Assembly (NCBI RefSeq): GCF_900104575.1
Contig: NZ_LT629731.1
Span: forward strand, 2,863,805 to 2,927,804
Direction of reading: 5' to 3'
DNA from: Bacillus tuaregi
Lineage (GTDB): Bacteria; Bacillota; Bacilli; Bacillales; Cytobacillaceae
Length of the DNA: 64,000 nucleotides
The notes beneath the pieces are model-generated. The model was not told the DNA's origin. It did not search any database and was given only the letters and a program-made list of their open reading frames with translations. Position numbers and translations under genes: made by a program. Positions 25,422-35,091 of this stretch are shown here, piece after piece. Within the stretch, counting starts at the first letter, position 1; each line of letters begins with the position of its first letter.

Positions 25422-28400
25422 TTAATTGGTCATTTCAATGAGTAAATCTCCAGTCTGTATTGCTTCTCCATTTTGGACAAAAATATCCTTGACCACACCA
25501 GAAAACGGAGCTTGTACAGTCGTTTCCATTTTCATTGCCTCTGTAATCATTAAATGATCACCTTTTTCCACTCTTTCACCCTTTTCAACAATAACCTTCA
25601 CAACCGTTCCAGGCATTGTTGCTGATAGGTGATTTGGATTCTTCGGATCTGCCTTCACCTTTGTTTGAATCGTTGACTTAATGCTATCATCCTTCACAAC
25701 CACTTCACGGGACTGTCCATTTAACTCAAAATATACAACTCTCGTTCCATCCGCCTGTGGTTGACCAACAGATACTAGCTTTACGATTAGCGTTTTACCT
25801 GTTTCGATTTCTACCTGTATTTCCTCACCAAGTCGTAGTCCATAAAGGTAGGTTGGTGTATCTAATACAGAAAGGTCACCATATTGCTGAACCGTTTTAG
25901 CATAATCTAAGAATACTTTTGGATACAAGGCATAAGCAATCACATCATGGGCAGTGACTTCTCTACCAAGCTCTTGGTATAATTCATTCCTTAAGGCTTT
26001 AAAGTCAATCGGCTCAAGCAATTCTCCAGGTCGAACTGTAATTGGATCCTTTCCTTTTAGAATTACTTTTTGCAGCTCTTTAGGGAATCCACCATGAGGC
26101 TGACCTAAAGAGCCCGTAAACAATTCAACAACAGAATCAGGGAAATCGATTGTATCACCTTTTGTTAATACATCTTCTTCAGTTAAGTTGTTTTGTACCA
26201 TAAATAATGCCATGTCACCAACAACCTTTGAGGATGGAGTAACCTTAACAATATCGCCAAACATTTGGTTTACACGGGAATACATTCTCTTTACGTCATC
26301 CCATTGGTCACCTAACCCAACACCTTTAGCCTGCTGTTGTAAATTACTATATTGTCCACCAGGCATTTCATGCTGATACACTTCAGTATGAGGAGCAACC
26401 ATACCAGATTCAAAATCCTGGTAATATTTACGAACATCTTCCCAGTAATGAGACAGTTCTTCTAATGCTTCTACCTTCACTGCCGGTTGACGTTCGTTTC
26501 CTTGCATCGCATAGAATAGGGTATTTGCACTTGGCTGCGAGGTTAAGCCGGCCATAGAGCTGATTGCGACATCGACAATATCGACACCTGCTTCAATAGC
26601 GCGTGAATACGTGTAGATTCCGTTACCTGACGTATCATGTGTATGCAAATGAATTGGAATCTCAACCGTCTCTTTCAACTCAGAAATTAATTGATATGCT
26701 GCTTCAGGCTTTAATAAACCTGCCATATCCTTAATAGCTAAAATATGAGCACCCTGAGCCTCAAGCTCTCTAGCAATATTTTTATAATAATGAATATCAT
26801 ATTTACTTCTAGTTGGATCTGTAATATCTCCTGTATAACATACAGCAGCTTCCGCAAGTTTACCTGATTGTCTTACCGCGTCAATCGCTACTTCCATACC
26901 TTTTACCCAGTTTAAGCTATCAAAGATACGGAAAACATCGATTCCAGCATGTGCTGATTTCTCAACAAATTCGCGAATTACGTTATCTGGGTAGTTTTTA
27001 TAACCGACTGCATTTGCTGAGCGTAACAGCATTTGGAACATAACATTAGGAATCTGCTTTCTTAATGTTAATAGACGATCCCATGGGTCTTCCTTTAAGA
27101 AGCGATAAGCAACATCAAAGGTTGCGCCTCCCCACATTTCCATTGAGAAGAGCTCAGGTAATAATTTTGCTGTTGGCTCCGCAATATGTGTAAAATCATT
27201 TGTTCTAACTCTTGTAGCCAATAGAGATTGATGAGCATCACGGAATGTCGTATCTGTTAGTAATACTTCCTTGCGCTCCTTTACCCACTTAACAAGACCA
27301 TCTGCTCCCTGCGCGTCCAATATTTGTTTCGTACCGTGCTGTATTTCTAGGTCATGCGGAATTTTCGGTACTCTTGGCTTTTCAAAAACAGGGCGTTTCT
27401 TTTTCTCAATGCCTGGGAAGCCGTTAATCGTTACAGTTCCAATATAATTTAGAAGTTTAGTTCCACGGTCCTTCCGCTTTGGAAAAATAAACAGTTCAGG
27501 AGTTTCATCAATAAAGGATGTATCATAGTCACCATTAATAAACTTATCATGCTTGACGACATTTATTAAAAACGGAATATTGGTCTTAATACCACGAATA
27601 CGGAATTCATGTAAATTTCGAATCATTTTTGATGCAGCTTGCTCAAAGGTATGTGCATGTGTGGTGACCTTCACAAGCAATGAGTCGTAGAAAGGTGTAA
27701 TAATCGAACCCTGGTAAGCATTTCCAGCATCTAATCGAACACCAAAGCCACCGCCGGAACGGTATGCCATAATCTTACCTGCATCTGGCATAAAATTATT
27801 TAATGGGTCTTCTGTTGTTACACGTGATTGAATCGCATACCCTAATGTGATTATGTCCTTCTGCTGTGGTAGACCTACTTCTTTTCCAAATAAATCATGT
27901 CCTTCTGCAACAAGGATTTGCGTTTGAACAATATCAATTCCAGTAATCATTTCTGTAACCGTATGTTCTACTTGAACACGTGGATTTACCTCAATAAAGT
28001 AGAATTCACCTTCAGACACTAAAAACTCTACTGTTCCAGCATTTAGATAGTTTACATTCTTCATTAAACTAACTGCTGACTCACAGATCGCATTACGAAG
28101 TTCTGTTGATAGTGACACACTTGGTGCGATTTCAACAACCTTCTGATGACGTCGCTGGATAGAGCAATCCCTTTCATACAGATGAACAATGTTCCCTTGT
28201 GAATCACCAAAAATCTGTACTTCAATATGCTTTGGTCGATTGACATACTTTTCAACATATACCTCATCATTTCCAAATGCCGCTTTTGCTTCTGACTTAG
28301 CACGACTATAGGCTTCTTCTACCTCTGCCATTTCATTAACAATTCTCATTCCACGGCCGCCGCCGCCTAATGAGGCTTTAATAATAATTGGATATCCATA

Positions 28401-28862
28401 CTTCTCTCCAAAGCTTTTTACATCATCTAAGTTGTTTACAGGACCATCAGAGCCTGGAATAACAGGAATATTAGCTTTAATCGCCTGCTCTCTTGCTTTT
28501 ACCTTGTCACCAAACATATCTAAATGCTCAGATTTTGGTCCAATAAAAATAATTCCTTCTTCTTCACATCTTCTTGCAAAATGAATATTCTCAGATAGGA
28601 AGCCATATCCTGGATGGATAGCATCGGTATCACTATTCTTTGCAATCTCAATAATACCTTCAATATCAAGATAGGCGTCAATCGGCTTTTTTCCTTCCCC
28701 TACTAAATAGGCTTCATCCGCTTTATAACGATGCAAAGAACTAGTGTCCTCATTCGAATAAATCGCAACAGTGCGAATATTTAATTCAGTACACGCTCTA
28801 AATACGCGAATAGCAATTTCTCCTCTGTTCGCAACTAACACTTTGTTAATGCGTCTGCTCAC
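25422..28862 (-). CDS. pycA: Pyruvate carboxylase
   Basis: Biotin enzyme that carboxylates pyruvate to oxaloacetate to refill the TCA cycle. 1146 aa: biotin carboxylase/ATP-grasp domain (about 1-450, with KASLGGGGRGMRIV and EVNPRVQVEHT), carboxyltransferase domain (about 530-800, with LLTDTTFRDAHQSLLATR), tetramerisation region, and a C-terminal biotin carrier with EAMKMETTVQ. The GTG at 28862 is chosen: GAGGTG lies six bases upstream and it matches the usual N-terminus. In Bacillus and Listeria the enzyme is linked to c-di-AMP signalling. Confidence 0.97.
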   Translation of the reverse strand: MSRRINKVLVANRGEIAIRVFRACTELNIRTVAIYSNEDTSSLHRYKADEAYLVGEGKKPIDAYLDIEGIIEIAKNSDTDAIHPGYGFLSENIHFARRCEEEGIIFIGPKSEHLDMFGDKVKAREQAIKANIPVIPGSDGPVNNLDDVKSFGEKYGYPIIIKASLGGGGRGMRIVNEMAEVEEAYSRAKSEAKAAFGNDEVYVEKYVNRPKHIEVQIFGDSQGNIVHLYERDCSIQRRHQKVVEIAPSVSLSTELRNAICESAVSLMKNVNYLNAGTVEFLVSEGEFYFIEVNPRVQVEHTVTEMITGIDIVQTQILVAEGHDLFGKEVGLPQQKDIITLGYAIQSRVTTEDPLNNFMPDAGKIMAYRSGGGFGVRLDAGNAYQGSIITPFYDSLLVKVTTHAHTFEQAASKMIRNLHEFRIRGIKTNIPFLINVVKHDKFINGDYDTSFIDETPELFIFPKRKDRGTKLLNYIGTVTINGFPGIEKKKRPVFEKPRVPKIPHDLEIQHGTKQILDAQGADGLVKWVKERKEVLLTDTTFRDAHQSLLATRVRTNDFTHIAEPTAKLLPELFSMEMWGGATFDVAYRFLKEDPWDRLLTLRKQIPNVMFQMLLRSANAVGYKNYPDNVIREFVEKSAHAGIDVFRIFDSLNWVKGMEVAIDAVRQSGKLAEAAVCYTGDITDPTRSKYDIHYYKNIARELEAQGAHILAIKDMAGLLKPEAAYQLISELKETVEIPIHLHTHDTSGNGIYTYSRAIEAGVDIVDVAISSMAGLTSQPSANTLFYAMQGNERQPAVKVEALEELSHYWEDVRKYYQDFESGMVAPHTEVYQHEMPGGQYSNLQQQAKGVGLGDQWDDVKRMYSRVNQMFGDIVKVTPSSKVVGDMALFMVQNNLTEEDVLTKGDTIDFPDSVVELFTGSLGQPHGGFPKELQKVILKGKDPITVRPGELLEPIDFKALRNELYQELGREVTAHDVIAYALYPKVFLDYAKTVQQYGDLSVLDTPTYLYGLRLGEEIQVEIETGKTLIVKLVSVGQPQADGTRVVYFELNGQSREVVVKDDSIKSTIQTKVKADPKNPNHLSATMPGTVVKVIVEKGERVEKGDHLMITEAMKMETTVQAPFSGVVKDIFVQNGEAIQTGDLLIEMTN

Positions 28863-29021
28863 ATAAAACACCTCATCTATAAAGATATTTAGATTTAATT
28901 AATGAATCTTTCGAAAATAATTGTGAGACTAGTCGTAATAAATGAATTATTATTAGAACAATAACCATACGTACCGTTCATCCCAGCCTATTTGAAAGAA
29001 TCAATAACCAACCTATATTTA

Positions 29022-29045
29022 AAGCGCGGGGGAAAATCCCCACGC
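29022..29045 (-). terminator. GC-rich hairpin after ftsW
   Basis: GCGTGGGG pairs with CCCCCGCGC around ATTTT next to the ftsW stop; only three T follow, so strength is uncertain. Confidence 0.55.
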
Positions 29046-30254
29046 CTATTTACGAAAGTAATAGGTTTTCCTTGTAGTTTTTTCTGTCTTTTCCGGCTGC
29101 GGGTGATCCTTTTTCATTTTATAGTTATGCTCATAATTCACAAACATAGATATATTCAAGAGAATCCCCATCGCTAAGGATAGTTGGAGAAGTGATGATC
29201 CCCCATAGCTGACAAAGGGGAGCGGTACACCCGTTAAAGGAATAACGCCTGATATCCCTCCTAAATTGATAAAGGATTGAATACCAATCATTGAAGAAAT
29301 CCCTATTGCTAATAGACTTCCAAATGGGTCCTTACATTTCATTCCAATAAAGATACCTCTTAATACAATATACCCTAAGCATAATAGGACAAACCCTACA
29401 CCAAAAATCCCTAGCTCTTCTGCTATGACAGCCATGATGAAATCTGTATGGGATTCAGGCAAATAACCCAGTTTTTGAATACTTTGTCCAAGCCCCAATC
29501 CCTTGAGGCCCCCAGACCCAACAGCCATATAAGAATTAGCCAGCTGCCAGCCAATCCCCTGTTCATCTTTAAAGGGATCTTGAAAAGCGAGAAAGCGTCC
29601 TACACGGACATCAGAAAAAAGGATTCCACTCATCATGATCAGCAGTGGAATTGCGGCTATTAAACCGATTCCAGCCAGCTTACCGATATTTCGAAAACTC
29701 ATTCCCGAAGAAAAGATCACCGTTGCTGCAATTAATAATATAATTGCTGCGGTTCCAACATCAGGCTGGATTGCAACAAAAACAACAACAAGTACCAAAT
29801 AGGCTAACGGAGGGACTACCCCTTTATTAAATTCATTAATATATGATTGTTTTTTAGCATATACAGCTGATAAATAAATAATAACACATAGTTTGACAAA
29901 TTCTGAAGGTTGAAGGCTTGAGGCGCCAATTTTAAACCAGCTTTGTGCATTCCCAGCCACATGGCCGAAAATAAACAGAGCACCCAAACCGAAGAGGGAC
30001 AAAAAAACCATTGGTACAAGAATTTTATTACTTTGTAGAATTTTGTATGGAATCAATGCCGTAAAAGTAAAAACCAACGCGGAAATCACGAGGTTCAGCT
30101 TTTGCTTTTGATAAAAATAGTCACTCGCAACCTCATACCTTTGAACGGCTGAAACCATACTGGCACTGTAAACCATGATTAACCCAAAAATAACTAGCAT
30201 GGTTAGAACAATAATTAATGAATAATCATATGATTTAAAGATTTTTTTAAACAT
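29046..30254 (-). CDS. ftsW: SEDS peptidoglycan polymerase FtsW
   Basis: Septal peptidoglycan glycosyltransferase of the SEDS family, working with class B penicillin-binding proteins in division. 402 aa with about ten membrane segments. Conserved blocks: WFKIGASSLQPSEFVKL, ALIPYKIL, SHTDFIMAVIAEELG and GGISGVIPLTGVPLPFVSYGGSS. FtsW rather than RodA/SpoVE is assigned from synteny with pycA and ylaN (ylaO position). Confidence 0.92.
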   Translation of the reverse strand: MFKKIFKSYDYSLIIVLTMLVIFGLIMVYSASMVSAVQRYEVASDYFYQKQKLNLVISALVFTFTALIPYKILQSNKILVPMVFLSLFGLGALFIFGHVAGNAQSWFKIGASSLQPSEFVKLCVIIYLSAVYAKKQSYINEFNKGVVPPLAYLVLVVVFVAIQPDVGTAAIILLIAATVIFSSGMSFRNIGKLAGIGLIAAIPLLIMMSGILFSDVRVGRFLAFQDPFKDEQGIGWQLANSYMAVGSGGLKGLGLGQSIQKLGYLPESHTDFIMAVIAEELGIFGVGFVLLCLGYIVLRGIFIGMKCKDPFGSLLAIGISSMIGIQSFINLGGISGVIPLTGVPLPFVSYGGSSLLQLSLAMGILLNISMFVNYEHNYKMKKDHPQPEKTEKTTRKTYYFRK

Positions 30255-30485
30255 CCAACCTCTTCCCTCGTCTTCAAAGTTGTATTATTTATTCTACTAT
30301 ACTATCAAATATCCTGCCTATTGAGAGAAGAAAAATATTTACTTATGAAAGTAAATTGTATTTTTTATATCATACTAGTTAAAACCCACTCACGCAATAA
30401 TCATTTTTAAATTTTTTTGATAAGTATGTCATTTTTCCTCTATTTATTATAGAATCTGCCTACATTAAAGCCTGATGAATTCGAT

Positions 30486-30518
30486 AAAAAAACTCAAACA
30501 AAATAGCCATTGTTTGAG
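30486..30518 (-). terminator. Terminator after ylaN
   Basis: CTCAAACAA pairs with TTGTTTGAG and T7 follows on the minus strand. Confidence 0.85.
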
Positions 30519-30526
30519 TCTAACAC

Positions 30527-30805
30527 TTATTTCTTTATGGATTCATGTAAAAGCAGTAATTCCTTTTCTAAATCATCCAAGATCGCTTTACCATCATATT
30601 CATCTATTAGCCCAAGTCGAACCGCAAAGTCTATTTCACGCGATAAACCAAACATCTGCGTGTCCAAAACATCTTCATAGAGAGGGCATTGTGGCATTGT
30701 CAGATTATCCATTTGTACTTTAATTAGCTTTAATATTTTATCAGCATCAGCTTTTAATAACTGATTTGCTTTTTCTTTGTGATCAATAGCCATTTCAGAA
30801 GCCAA
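30527..30805 (-). CDS. ylaN: YlaN, iron-homeostasis related protein
   Basis: A 92-aa helical protein, highly conserved in Bacillales ([41 protein letters not shown]). In B. subtilis and S. aureus it is important under low iron and has been reported to act with Fur. The TTG start at 30805 has GGGGGG seven bases upstream. Single gene with its own terminator. Confidence 0.93.
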   Translation of the reverse strand: MASEMAIDHKEKANQLLKADADKILKLIKVQMDNLTMPQCPLYEDVLDTQMFGLSREIDFAVRLGLIDEYDGKAILDDLEKELLLLHESIKK

Positions 30806-30941
30806 AGTTGATCCCCCCTATTTTGAAAGCGATTATCCTATCTTTTAAATTTTATACTTTTGGTTTCAAAAATGCAAGGCATTATCTATAAAGATGCGCA
30901 CGGAAGCAATAGCTGATATCCGTTTCGTGAAGGTACATTCC

Positions 30942-30970
30942 ATGACATAGCTATTTTTTTAAAGTATAAT
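30942..30970 (+). promoter_or_regulatory. Sigma-A promoter of ylaL
   Basis: ATGACA (30942-30947), 17 bp, TATAAT (30965-30970), 55 bases ahead of the ylaL start codon. Confidence 0.75.
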
Positions 30971-31025
30971 TTGCTTATTAATTCAATAGTGTGAGCACGT
31001 GACATTGAACAAAGAGGAGGATATT

Positions 31026-31520
31026 ATGGAGAACATTATATTCATTAATGGAAAGGTCAAATTCCCTATTACACTTGATCCATCTGTTTGGATATTTGAC
31101 GAGCGTAAGCTAGATTTAGATACATATTTCGATCAACAGGAGACAGCTGTTAATGAATTAGAGGAATATACGAAATCTATTTCCAAGCATTGGGACCGAG
31201 AGATAGTGGAGGGCGCACAGCTTCCTGGCACGAAAAAAAAGGAAAAAACATTTATTAAAGAAACTATGTTAACAGGCAGCTTTGGGATTCGTTTTCAGCC
31301 TTTTTTAGAAAATGCAGAACCCTCCGATGATGCAAGGTTTGTTGTGATAGAAAGTGATGAGGATGAATATACTCTTCCGATTGAAGAAGCCCAACATATT
31401 ATTTTAGGATTTTCCACAAAAGGTAAACCTCTTACTGAGGATGGGCCAGTCCATGTATATCTTAATAAAGATAGTAAGGACCATCCTATTAAAAAAATCA
31501 AAAGCTTTAGAGTAGAGTAG
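31026..31520 (+). CDS. ylaL: YlaL-like conserved protein
   Basis: A 164-aa soluble, acidic protein of unknown function, assigned by place (between ylaN and ylaK) and by its N-terminus (INGKVKFPITLDPSVWIFDE). The middle is lysine-rich (PGTKKKEKTFIKETM). The C-terminal half has a beta-rich look with HIILGFSTKGKPL. No catalytic motif is visible. The start at 31026 follows AAAGAGGAGG; the frame extends upstream without a ribosome site. Confidence 0.75.
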   Translation: MENIIFINGKVKFPITLDPSVWIFDERKLDLDTYFDQQETAVNELEEYTKSISKHWDREIVEGAQLPGTKKKEKTFIKETMLTGSFGIRFQPFLENAEPSDDARFVVIESDEDEYTLPIEEAQHIILGFSTKGKPLTEDGPVHVYLNKDSKDHPIKKIKSFRVE

Positions 31521-31549
31521 ATACACAACTATGTCTATCAGTCTTAAAT

Positions 31550-31589
31550 GGAAAAGGAGAAAAAGCTTTTACTTTTTCTCCTTTTCATT
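31550..31589. terminator. Bidirectional terminator ylaL/ylaK
   Basis: GAAAAGGAGAAAAAG pairs with CTTTTTCTCCTTTTC around CTTTTA between convergent genes. Confidence 0.85.
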
Positions 31590-31591
31590 TA

Positions 31592-32920
31592 TTAAAGTAG
31601 GTCAGCTGCTAACTGCGCAATACCAGACCTTTCTCCTTTGACTAATTTAACATGACCAGCAATTTTTTGATCCTTGAACCGTTCGACCACATATGTAAGG
31701 CCGTTATTGTACGCATCTAAATATGGATGGTCAATCTGCTCCGGATCTCCCATTAATACAATTTTACTTCCTTCACCTACTCTAGTTAGAATGGTTTTTA
31801 CTTCATGCTTTGTGAGGTTTTGCGCCTCATCAATAATAATATATTGATCCGGTATACTTCTCCCTCTAATATAGGTTAATGCTTCGACTTCTATAGAACC
31901 CATCCCAGCTAGAATAGCTTCAAGTTCTCCAGGTTTTTTTGCATTAAATAAATATTCAAGATTATCATATATTGGCTGCATCCATGGTCTCAGCTTCTCC
32001 TGCTTCTCGCCTGGTAGAAAGCCTAGATCTTTTCCAACTGGTACGATTGGTCTTGCCACTAATAGTTTTTTGTAATCTCCAAGGTCCTCGGATTGCATCA
32101 AGCCTGCTGCTAAAGCCAATAGGGTTTTTCCTGTTCCAGCCTTCCCGATTAAAGTTACTAAGGGCAAATCATTCCTTAATAATAATTCAACCGCCATTGT
32201 TTGTTGGACATTTCGTGGTTTAATTCCCCAAATATGGTCATGATCAAAAACTAACTTTTTCACTTTATGAGCATTTTGGTCAACCATTCCAATTGCCGAG
32301 GACGACGAACCAAGTGCATCTTTTAGAAGTATAAATTGATTCGGATAGAATGGATGATTAGCAATTTCAGTTAAGAGCAACTCCCCCTTTTCATAAAAAC
32401 GATTTAATAAGTCTGTTTCAATAAAAATATTTATATAACCTGTGTAAATATGGTCATTTTCCACAACACGATCGCTAAGGAAGTCTTCCGATAATAGACC
32501 AATCGCATCTGCCTTTACTCTTACAAGAGCATCCTTGCTAACAAGGATGACTTGTTTCCCATTTTCCTTTGTTTCCTCTTCCAGGGATAAATTCTTTGCC
32601 ACAGCTAAAATACGGTTATCATTAGTCTTTTCAATAAAGATCTCTTGAAGCTGATGAAATGAGCGATGGTTAAGCTCAATCCGGATTTCTCCACCATTTT
32701 CAAGCGTTATCCCCTCGTGTAATTTTCCTGTTTGCCTCAAACCATCAATCATTCTCGCAACCTGTCGTGCATTTCTTCCGATTTCATCCATATATCGTTT
32801 TTTTGAATCTACTTCCTCCAGCACTACAGCTGGAATAATGACTTCATTCTCTTCAAAGGAGAAAATAGAATAAGGATCCTGCAGTAATACATTCGTATCT
32901 AACACGTATATTTTACTCAA
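31592..32920 (-). CDS. ylaK: PIN-PhoH family ATPase YlaK
   Basis: A PhoH2-type protein joining an N-terminal PIN nuclease domain (YVLDTNVLLQDP, acidic residues; about 1-140) to a PhoH ATPase (Walker A GKAGTGKT near 255-262, Walker B YIIIDEAQN). Related proteins act as ATP-dependent RNA helicase/nucleases. The TTG at 32920 is chosen because AGGAGG lies seven bases upstream and the resulting 442 aa equals B. subtilis YlaK; the frame runs 16 codons further upstream without support. Confidence 0.9.
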   Translation of the reverse strand: MSKIYVLDTNVLLQDPYSIFSFEENEVIIPAVVLEEVDSKKRYMDEIGRNARQVARMIDGLRQTGKLHEGITLENGGEIRIELNHRSFHQLQEIFIEKTNDNRILAVAKNLSLEEETKENGKQVILVSKDALVRVKADAIGLLSEDFLSDRVVENDHIYTGYINIFIETDLLNRFYEKGELLLTEIANHPFYPNQFILLKDALGSSSSAIGMVDQNAHKVKKLVFDHDHIWGIKPRNVQQTMAVELLLRNDLPLVTLIGKAGTGKTLLALAAGLMQSEDLGDYKKLLVARPIVPVGKDLGFLPGEKQEKLRPWMQPIYDNLEYLFNAKKPGELEAILAGMGSIEVEALTYIRGRSIPDQYIIIDEAQNLTKHEVKTILTRVGEGSKIVLMGDPEQIDHPYLDAYNNGLTYVVERFKDQKIAGHVKLVKGERSGIAQLAADLL

Positions 32921-33278
32921 CCCGATGCCTCCTGCTCCTATGCGCTCTATTTGCTGTGATGCGCTCATTTATCTATTGGCAAACTTCGAGATGGTTTTCT
33001 GTCTTCTATAATATGTTGTTTACAGCAATCTGTTCACCCTTAACGCAGAGTACTTCTTCTATCCCTTCACAGAGCTGGTCTTGAACGACGGTTAATTTCC
33101 AGGATGCCACACCCCTTCATTTATGACTAAAGTAGGACAGTTTGTTCTTTGGTAAAATATATGTTTTTTTGCATAAAGATAGAAGGTAAATTGCACAATA
33201 ACTAATAATGATTTCAATAATAATTGAAATAATCCCTATTACGTAAAACGGTTGTCATCATTTAGGAGGTGTTTTGAA
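32921..33278. other. ylaK-ylaJ divergent intergenic region
   Basis: About 360 bases between two divergent genes. Only a 34-codon minus-strand frame (33006-33110) with a badly placed ribosome site is seen, plus AT-rich sequence near 33150-33240 that may hold promoters. No repeat or stable hairpin stands out. Confidence 0.4.
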
Positions 33279-33863
33279 TTGAAGGCATACATCATGCTTC
33301 TTTTCAGTTTGCTTATCTTAGCAAGTTGCGGAGGAAATAATGAGGCTGGAAATGATAAGCAGCAGCAAACCATCAATGTGAAGAACAGCACCATCCAGGA
33401 GGTAGATAAACAGACAGGTCAAGAGATTTCAAAACATTTAGCAGATCTTGCCACAAGTATTCCAAATGTGAACGATGCCACTGCCGTAGTCCTCGGCAGG
33501 TATGCTCTTGTCGGCATTGATGTGAACAAAAATTTGGACCGTTCCGAGGTTGGTTCTATTAAGTATACAGTAGCAGAGAGCCTAAAAAATGATCCAAACG
33601 GTGCAAGAGCCATTGTTGTCGCAGACCCAGATATAAATGCACGATTAAAGGAAATAGCTGATGATATTCAAAGTGGAGAGCCGATTCAAGGAATTATGAA
33701 TGAACTTGCTGATATTTCCGGACGACTCATGCCAGAGGTTCCGGCCGATTTAAAAGATCCAAACCCTAAAAATACACTGCATGAGCAAAAAAATAAGTTA
33801 AATAATAATGAAGAGCGGAAGCTTGATCAAAAGCAAGAGGAGCAATCCAATCATCATAAATAA
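33279..33863 (+). CDS. ylaJ: YhcN/YlaJ family sporulation lipoprotein
   Basis: A 194-aa lipoprotein of the forespore YhcN/YlaJ family. The signal peptide ends in lipobox LASC (Cys near residue 17). The domain at about 45-150 has the family pattern DATAVVLGRYALVGIDVNK and RAIVVADPDINARLKEIADD. A Lys/Gln/Asn-rich tail follows. The TTG at 33279 has AGGAGGTG seven bases upstream; an in-frame TTG at 33252 precedes that site. It is spore-associated in B. subtilis. Confidence 0.87.
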   Translation: MKAYIMLLFSLLILASCGGNNEAGNDKQQQTINVKNSTIQEVDKQTGQEISKHLADLATSIPNVNDATAVVLGRYALVGIDVNKNLDRSEVGSIKYTVAESLKNDPNGARAIVVADPDINARLKEIADDIQSGEPIQGIMNELADISGRLMPEVPADLKDPNPKNTLHEQKNKLNNNEERKLDQKQEEQSNHHK

Positions 33864-33912
33864 TCACTCACGTAAATTCACTCTGCAGAAGTCCTCCATT
33901 TCTAAGGAGAAT

Positions 33913-33943
33913 AAAAAAAGCTTAGTTCTACTAAGCTTTTTTT
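33913..33943. terminator. Bidirectional terminator
   Basis: Perfect 14-bp stem (AAAAAAAGCTTAGT, TCT loop), overlapping the last codons of the minus-strand gene ending at 33931. Confidence 0.88.
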
Positions 33944-34386
33944 ATTGCACTCATAACCTGGTTGTCTAAACGTTTCGCCGCTTTTAGGTCATAGGTTTTA
34001 TCATATTCTGGCAGGACTGTTAGTTTTGAGCCATAAAACATCACATCTCTAACTTCCGCTACATCCATTTGTACAAGTGCGAGCTTTAATGGGACCCCAG
34101 TCATTTTATCTTGTTCTATGCGGGCATCTCCGCTTATCGAGTATGTAGATTCGTTTACCATAACATTAATGACCGCTTTTGGGTTTTGTTTAATATTTGC
34201 CACAATTCGCGAACGATTATCAACAGCAAATAAAATGGTTTTTTCATCCTTTGCCATTACCCAGGAAATAGCACTTACATTCGGTCCACTCGTCTCATGG
34301 TCAATCGTAGCAAGTAGTACAAAGCGCTCTTTTTGTAGAAAATCAAAAATTGGTTTCGTTAATTCCGGTTCTACTTGATTAGCCAT
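33931..34386 (-). CDS. Pyridoxamine 5'-phosphate oxidase-fold protein
   Basis: A 151-aa split-barrel flavin-binding family protein. The N-terminal FDFLQKERFVLLATIDHE and GPNVSAISWVMAKDEKTILFA, followed by DNRSRIVANIKQNPKAVINV, are typical of FMN-binding PNPOx-like proteins. Cofactor and substrate are not known. The ATG at 34386 is preceded by GGGGGATGAAG; a frame extending to 34470 is Lys/Met-rich and has no ribosome site. I do not place it in B. subtilis at this locus. Confidence 0.78.
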   Translation of the reverse strand: MANQVEPELTKPIFDFLQKERFVLLATIDHETSGPNVSAISWVMAKDEKTILFAVDNRSRIVANIKQNPKAVINVMVNESTYSISGDARIEQDKMTGVPLKLALVQMDVAEVRDVMFYGSKLTVLPEYDKTYDLKAAKRLDNQVMSAIKKA

Positions 34387-34582
34387 CTTCATCCCCCTTT
34401 TTATTACCATCATCATATTATTAAAACAACTAACTTTCAACGATTTCACATACAATTTCAATTTTTTCACGACAAAAATTCGTAACTAATCGAAACATAT
34501 TATATAATTAACATTATTTCTATGTATAATGGTAATTAAACGAATGATAGGCTGTTAAATTTCCGTTTGGTTTTTTTAATTA

Positions 34583-34779
34583 GCTCTGTTAAAGCATAGT
34601 GTTGATTTTTTAGCAGGTTGATTTTTTAGCAGGTTGATTTTCGTTCCAGGCACGAAGACTCCTGCAGGAGAAGCGAGACAGTCGAGACCCCACAGACACG
34701 AAGTGTCGAGGAGGCTCGACGGTCGCCTGCGGAAAGCGAAGTGCCTGGAACGAAAATCAACATCCAAGATTAACAGAGC
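34583..34779. repeat. Palindromic intergenic repeat element (Bacillaceae type)
   Basis: A 197-bp element with nested perfect inverted repeats: outer 10 bp GCTCTGTTAA (34583-34592 and 34770-34779) and inner 21 bp (34633-34653 and 34741-34761). Before the inner arm, GTTGATTTT recurs three times at a 16-bp step (34601, 34617, 34633). The core holds hairpins such as GACAC-GAA-GTGTC. Similar GC-richer palindromes recur between genes in many Bacillaceae genomes (from memory). It lies between a PNPOx-like gene and ylaI. Confidence 0.7.
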
Positions 34780-34839
34780 CTTAAATTAAGAGACAATAGA
34801 CAAAACAAGAATGATTTTAATCCTTTGAGGTGTTTAAAA

Positions 34840-35043
34840 ATGAGAGTAAAATGCGTTATTTGCGATAAAATTGAATCCATTGAAGATAATTCCTTCCAAG
34901 CCAAGCGGCTGCGAAATAGACCCATTTATACGTATATGTGCAAAGCATGTACAAAACGCATCACAGAAAATACGGAAAAGCGAATAGCCACCGGAAATTT
35001 TCAGCTTTATCGAACAAAAAAGAATGAAAACGATTGGGAATAA
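34840..35043 (+). CDS. ylaI: YlaI, DUF2197 zinc-ribbon-like protein
   Basis: A 67-aa small protein with CxxC pairs (CVIC near 5-8, CKAC near 36-39), probably binding zinc. FQAKRLRNRPIYTYMCKAC is the family signature. The ATG at 34840 has GAGGTG seven bases upstream; the frame five codons longer overlaps that site. Function unknown. Confidence 0.9.
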   Translation: MRVKCVICDKIESIEDNSFQAKRLRNRPIYTYMCKACTKRITENTEKRIATGNFQLYRTKKNENDWE

Positions 35044-35060
35044 GCCTGTGTCTATTCCAT

Positions 35061-35091
35061 AAAAAAAGCGCCGTGAATACGGCGTTTTTTT
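35061..35091. terminator. Bidirectional terminator after ylaI
   Basis: AAAAAAAGCGCCGT pairs with ACGGCGTTTTTTT around GAAT, touching the stop of the convergent gene at 35090. Confidence 0.88.

Noticed and set aside
30826-30841. cre-like sequence (TTGAAAGCGATTATCC) upstream of ylaN
   Set aside because: Two key positions of the CcpA consensus are wrong and symmetry is poor.
33006-33110. 34-codon minus-strand frame (begins ASWKLTVVQDQL after a GTG) upstream of ylaK
   Set aside because: The only purine-rich site is one base from the GTG, no terminator or conserved family is evident; it may be chance or a remnant.
34576-34767. 63-codon minus-strand frame in the palindromic repeat
   Set aside because: It is a by-product of the inverted repeats and has no ribosome site.
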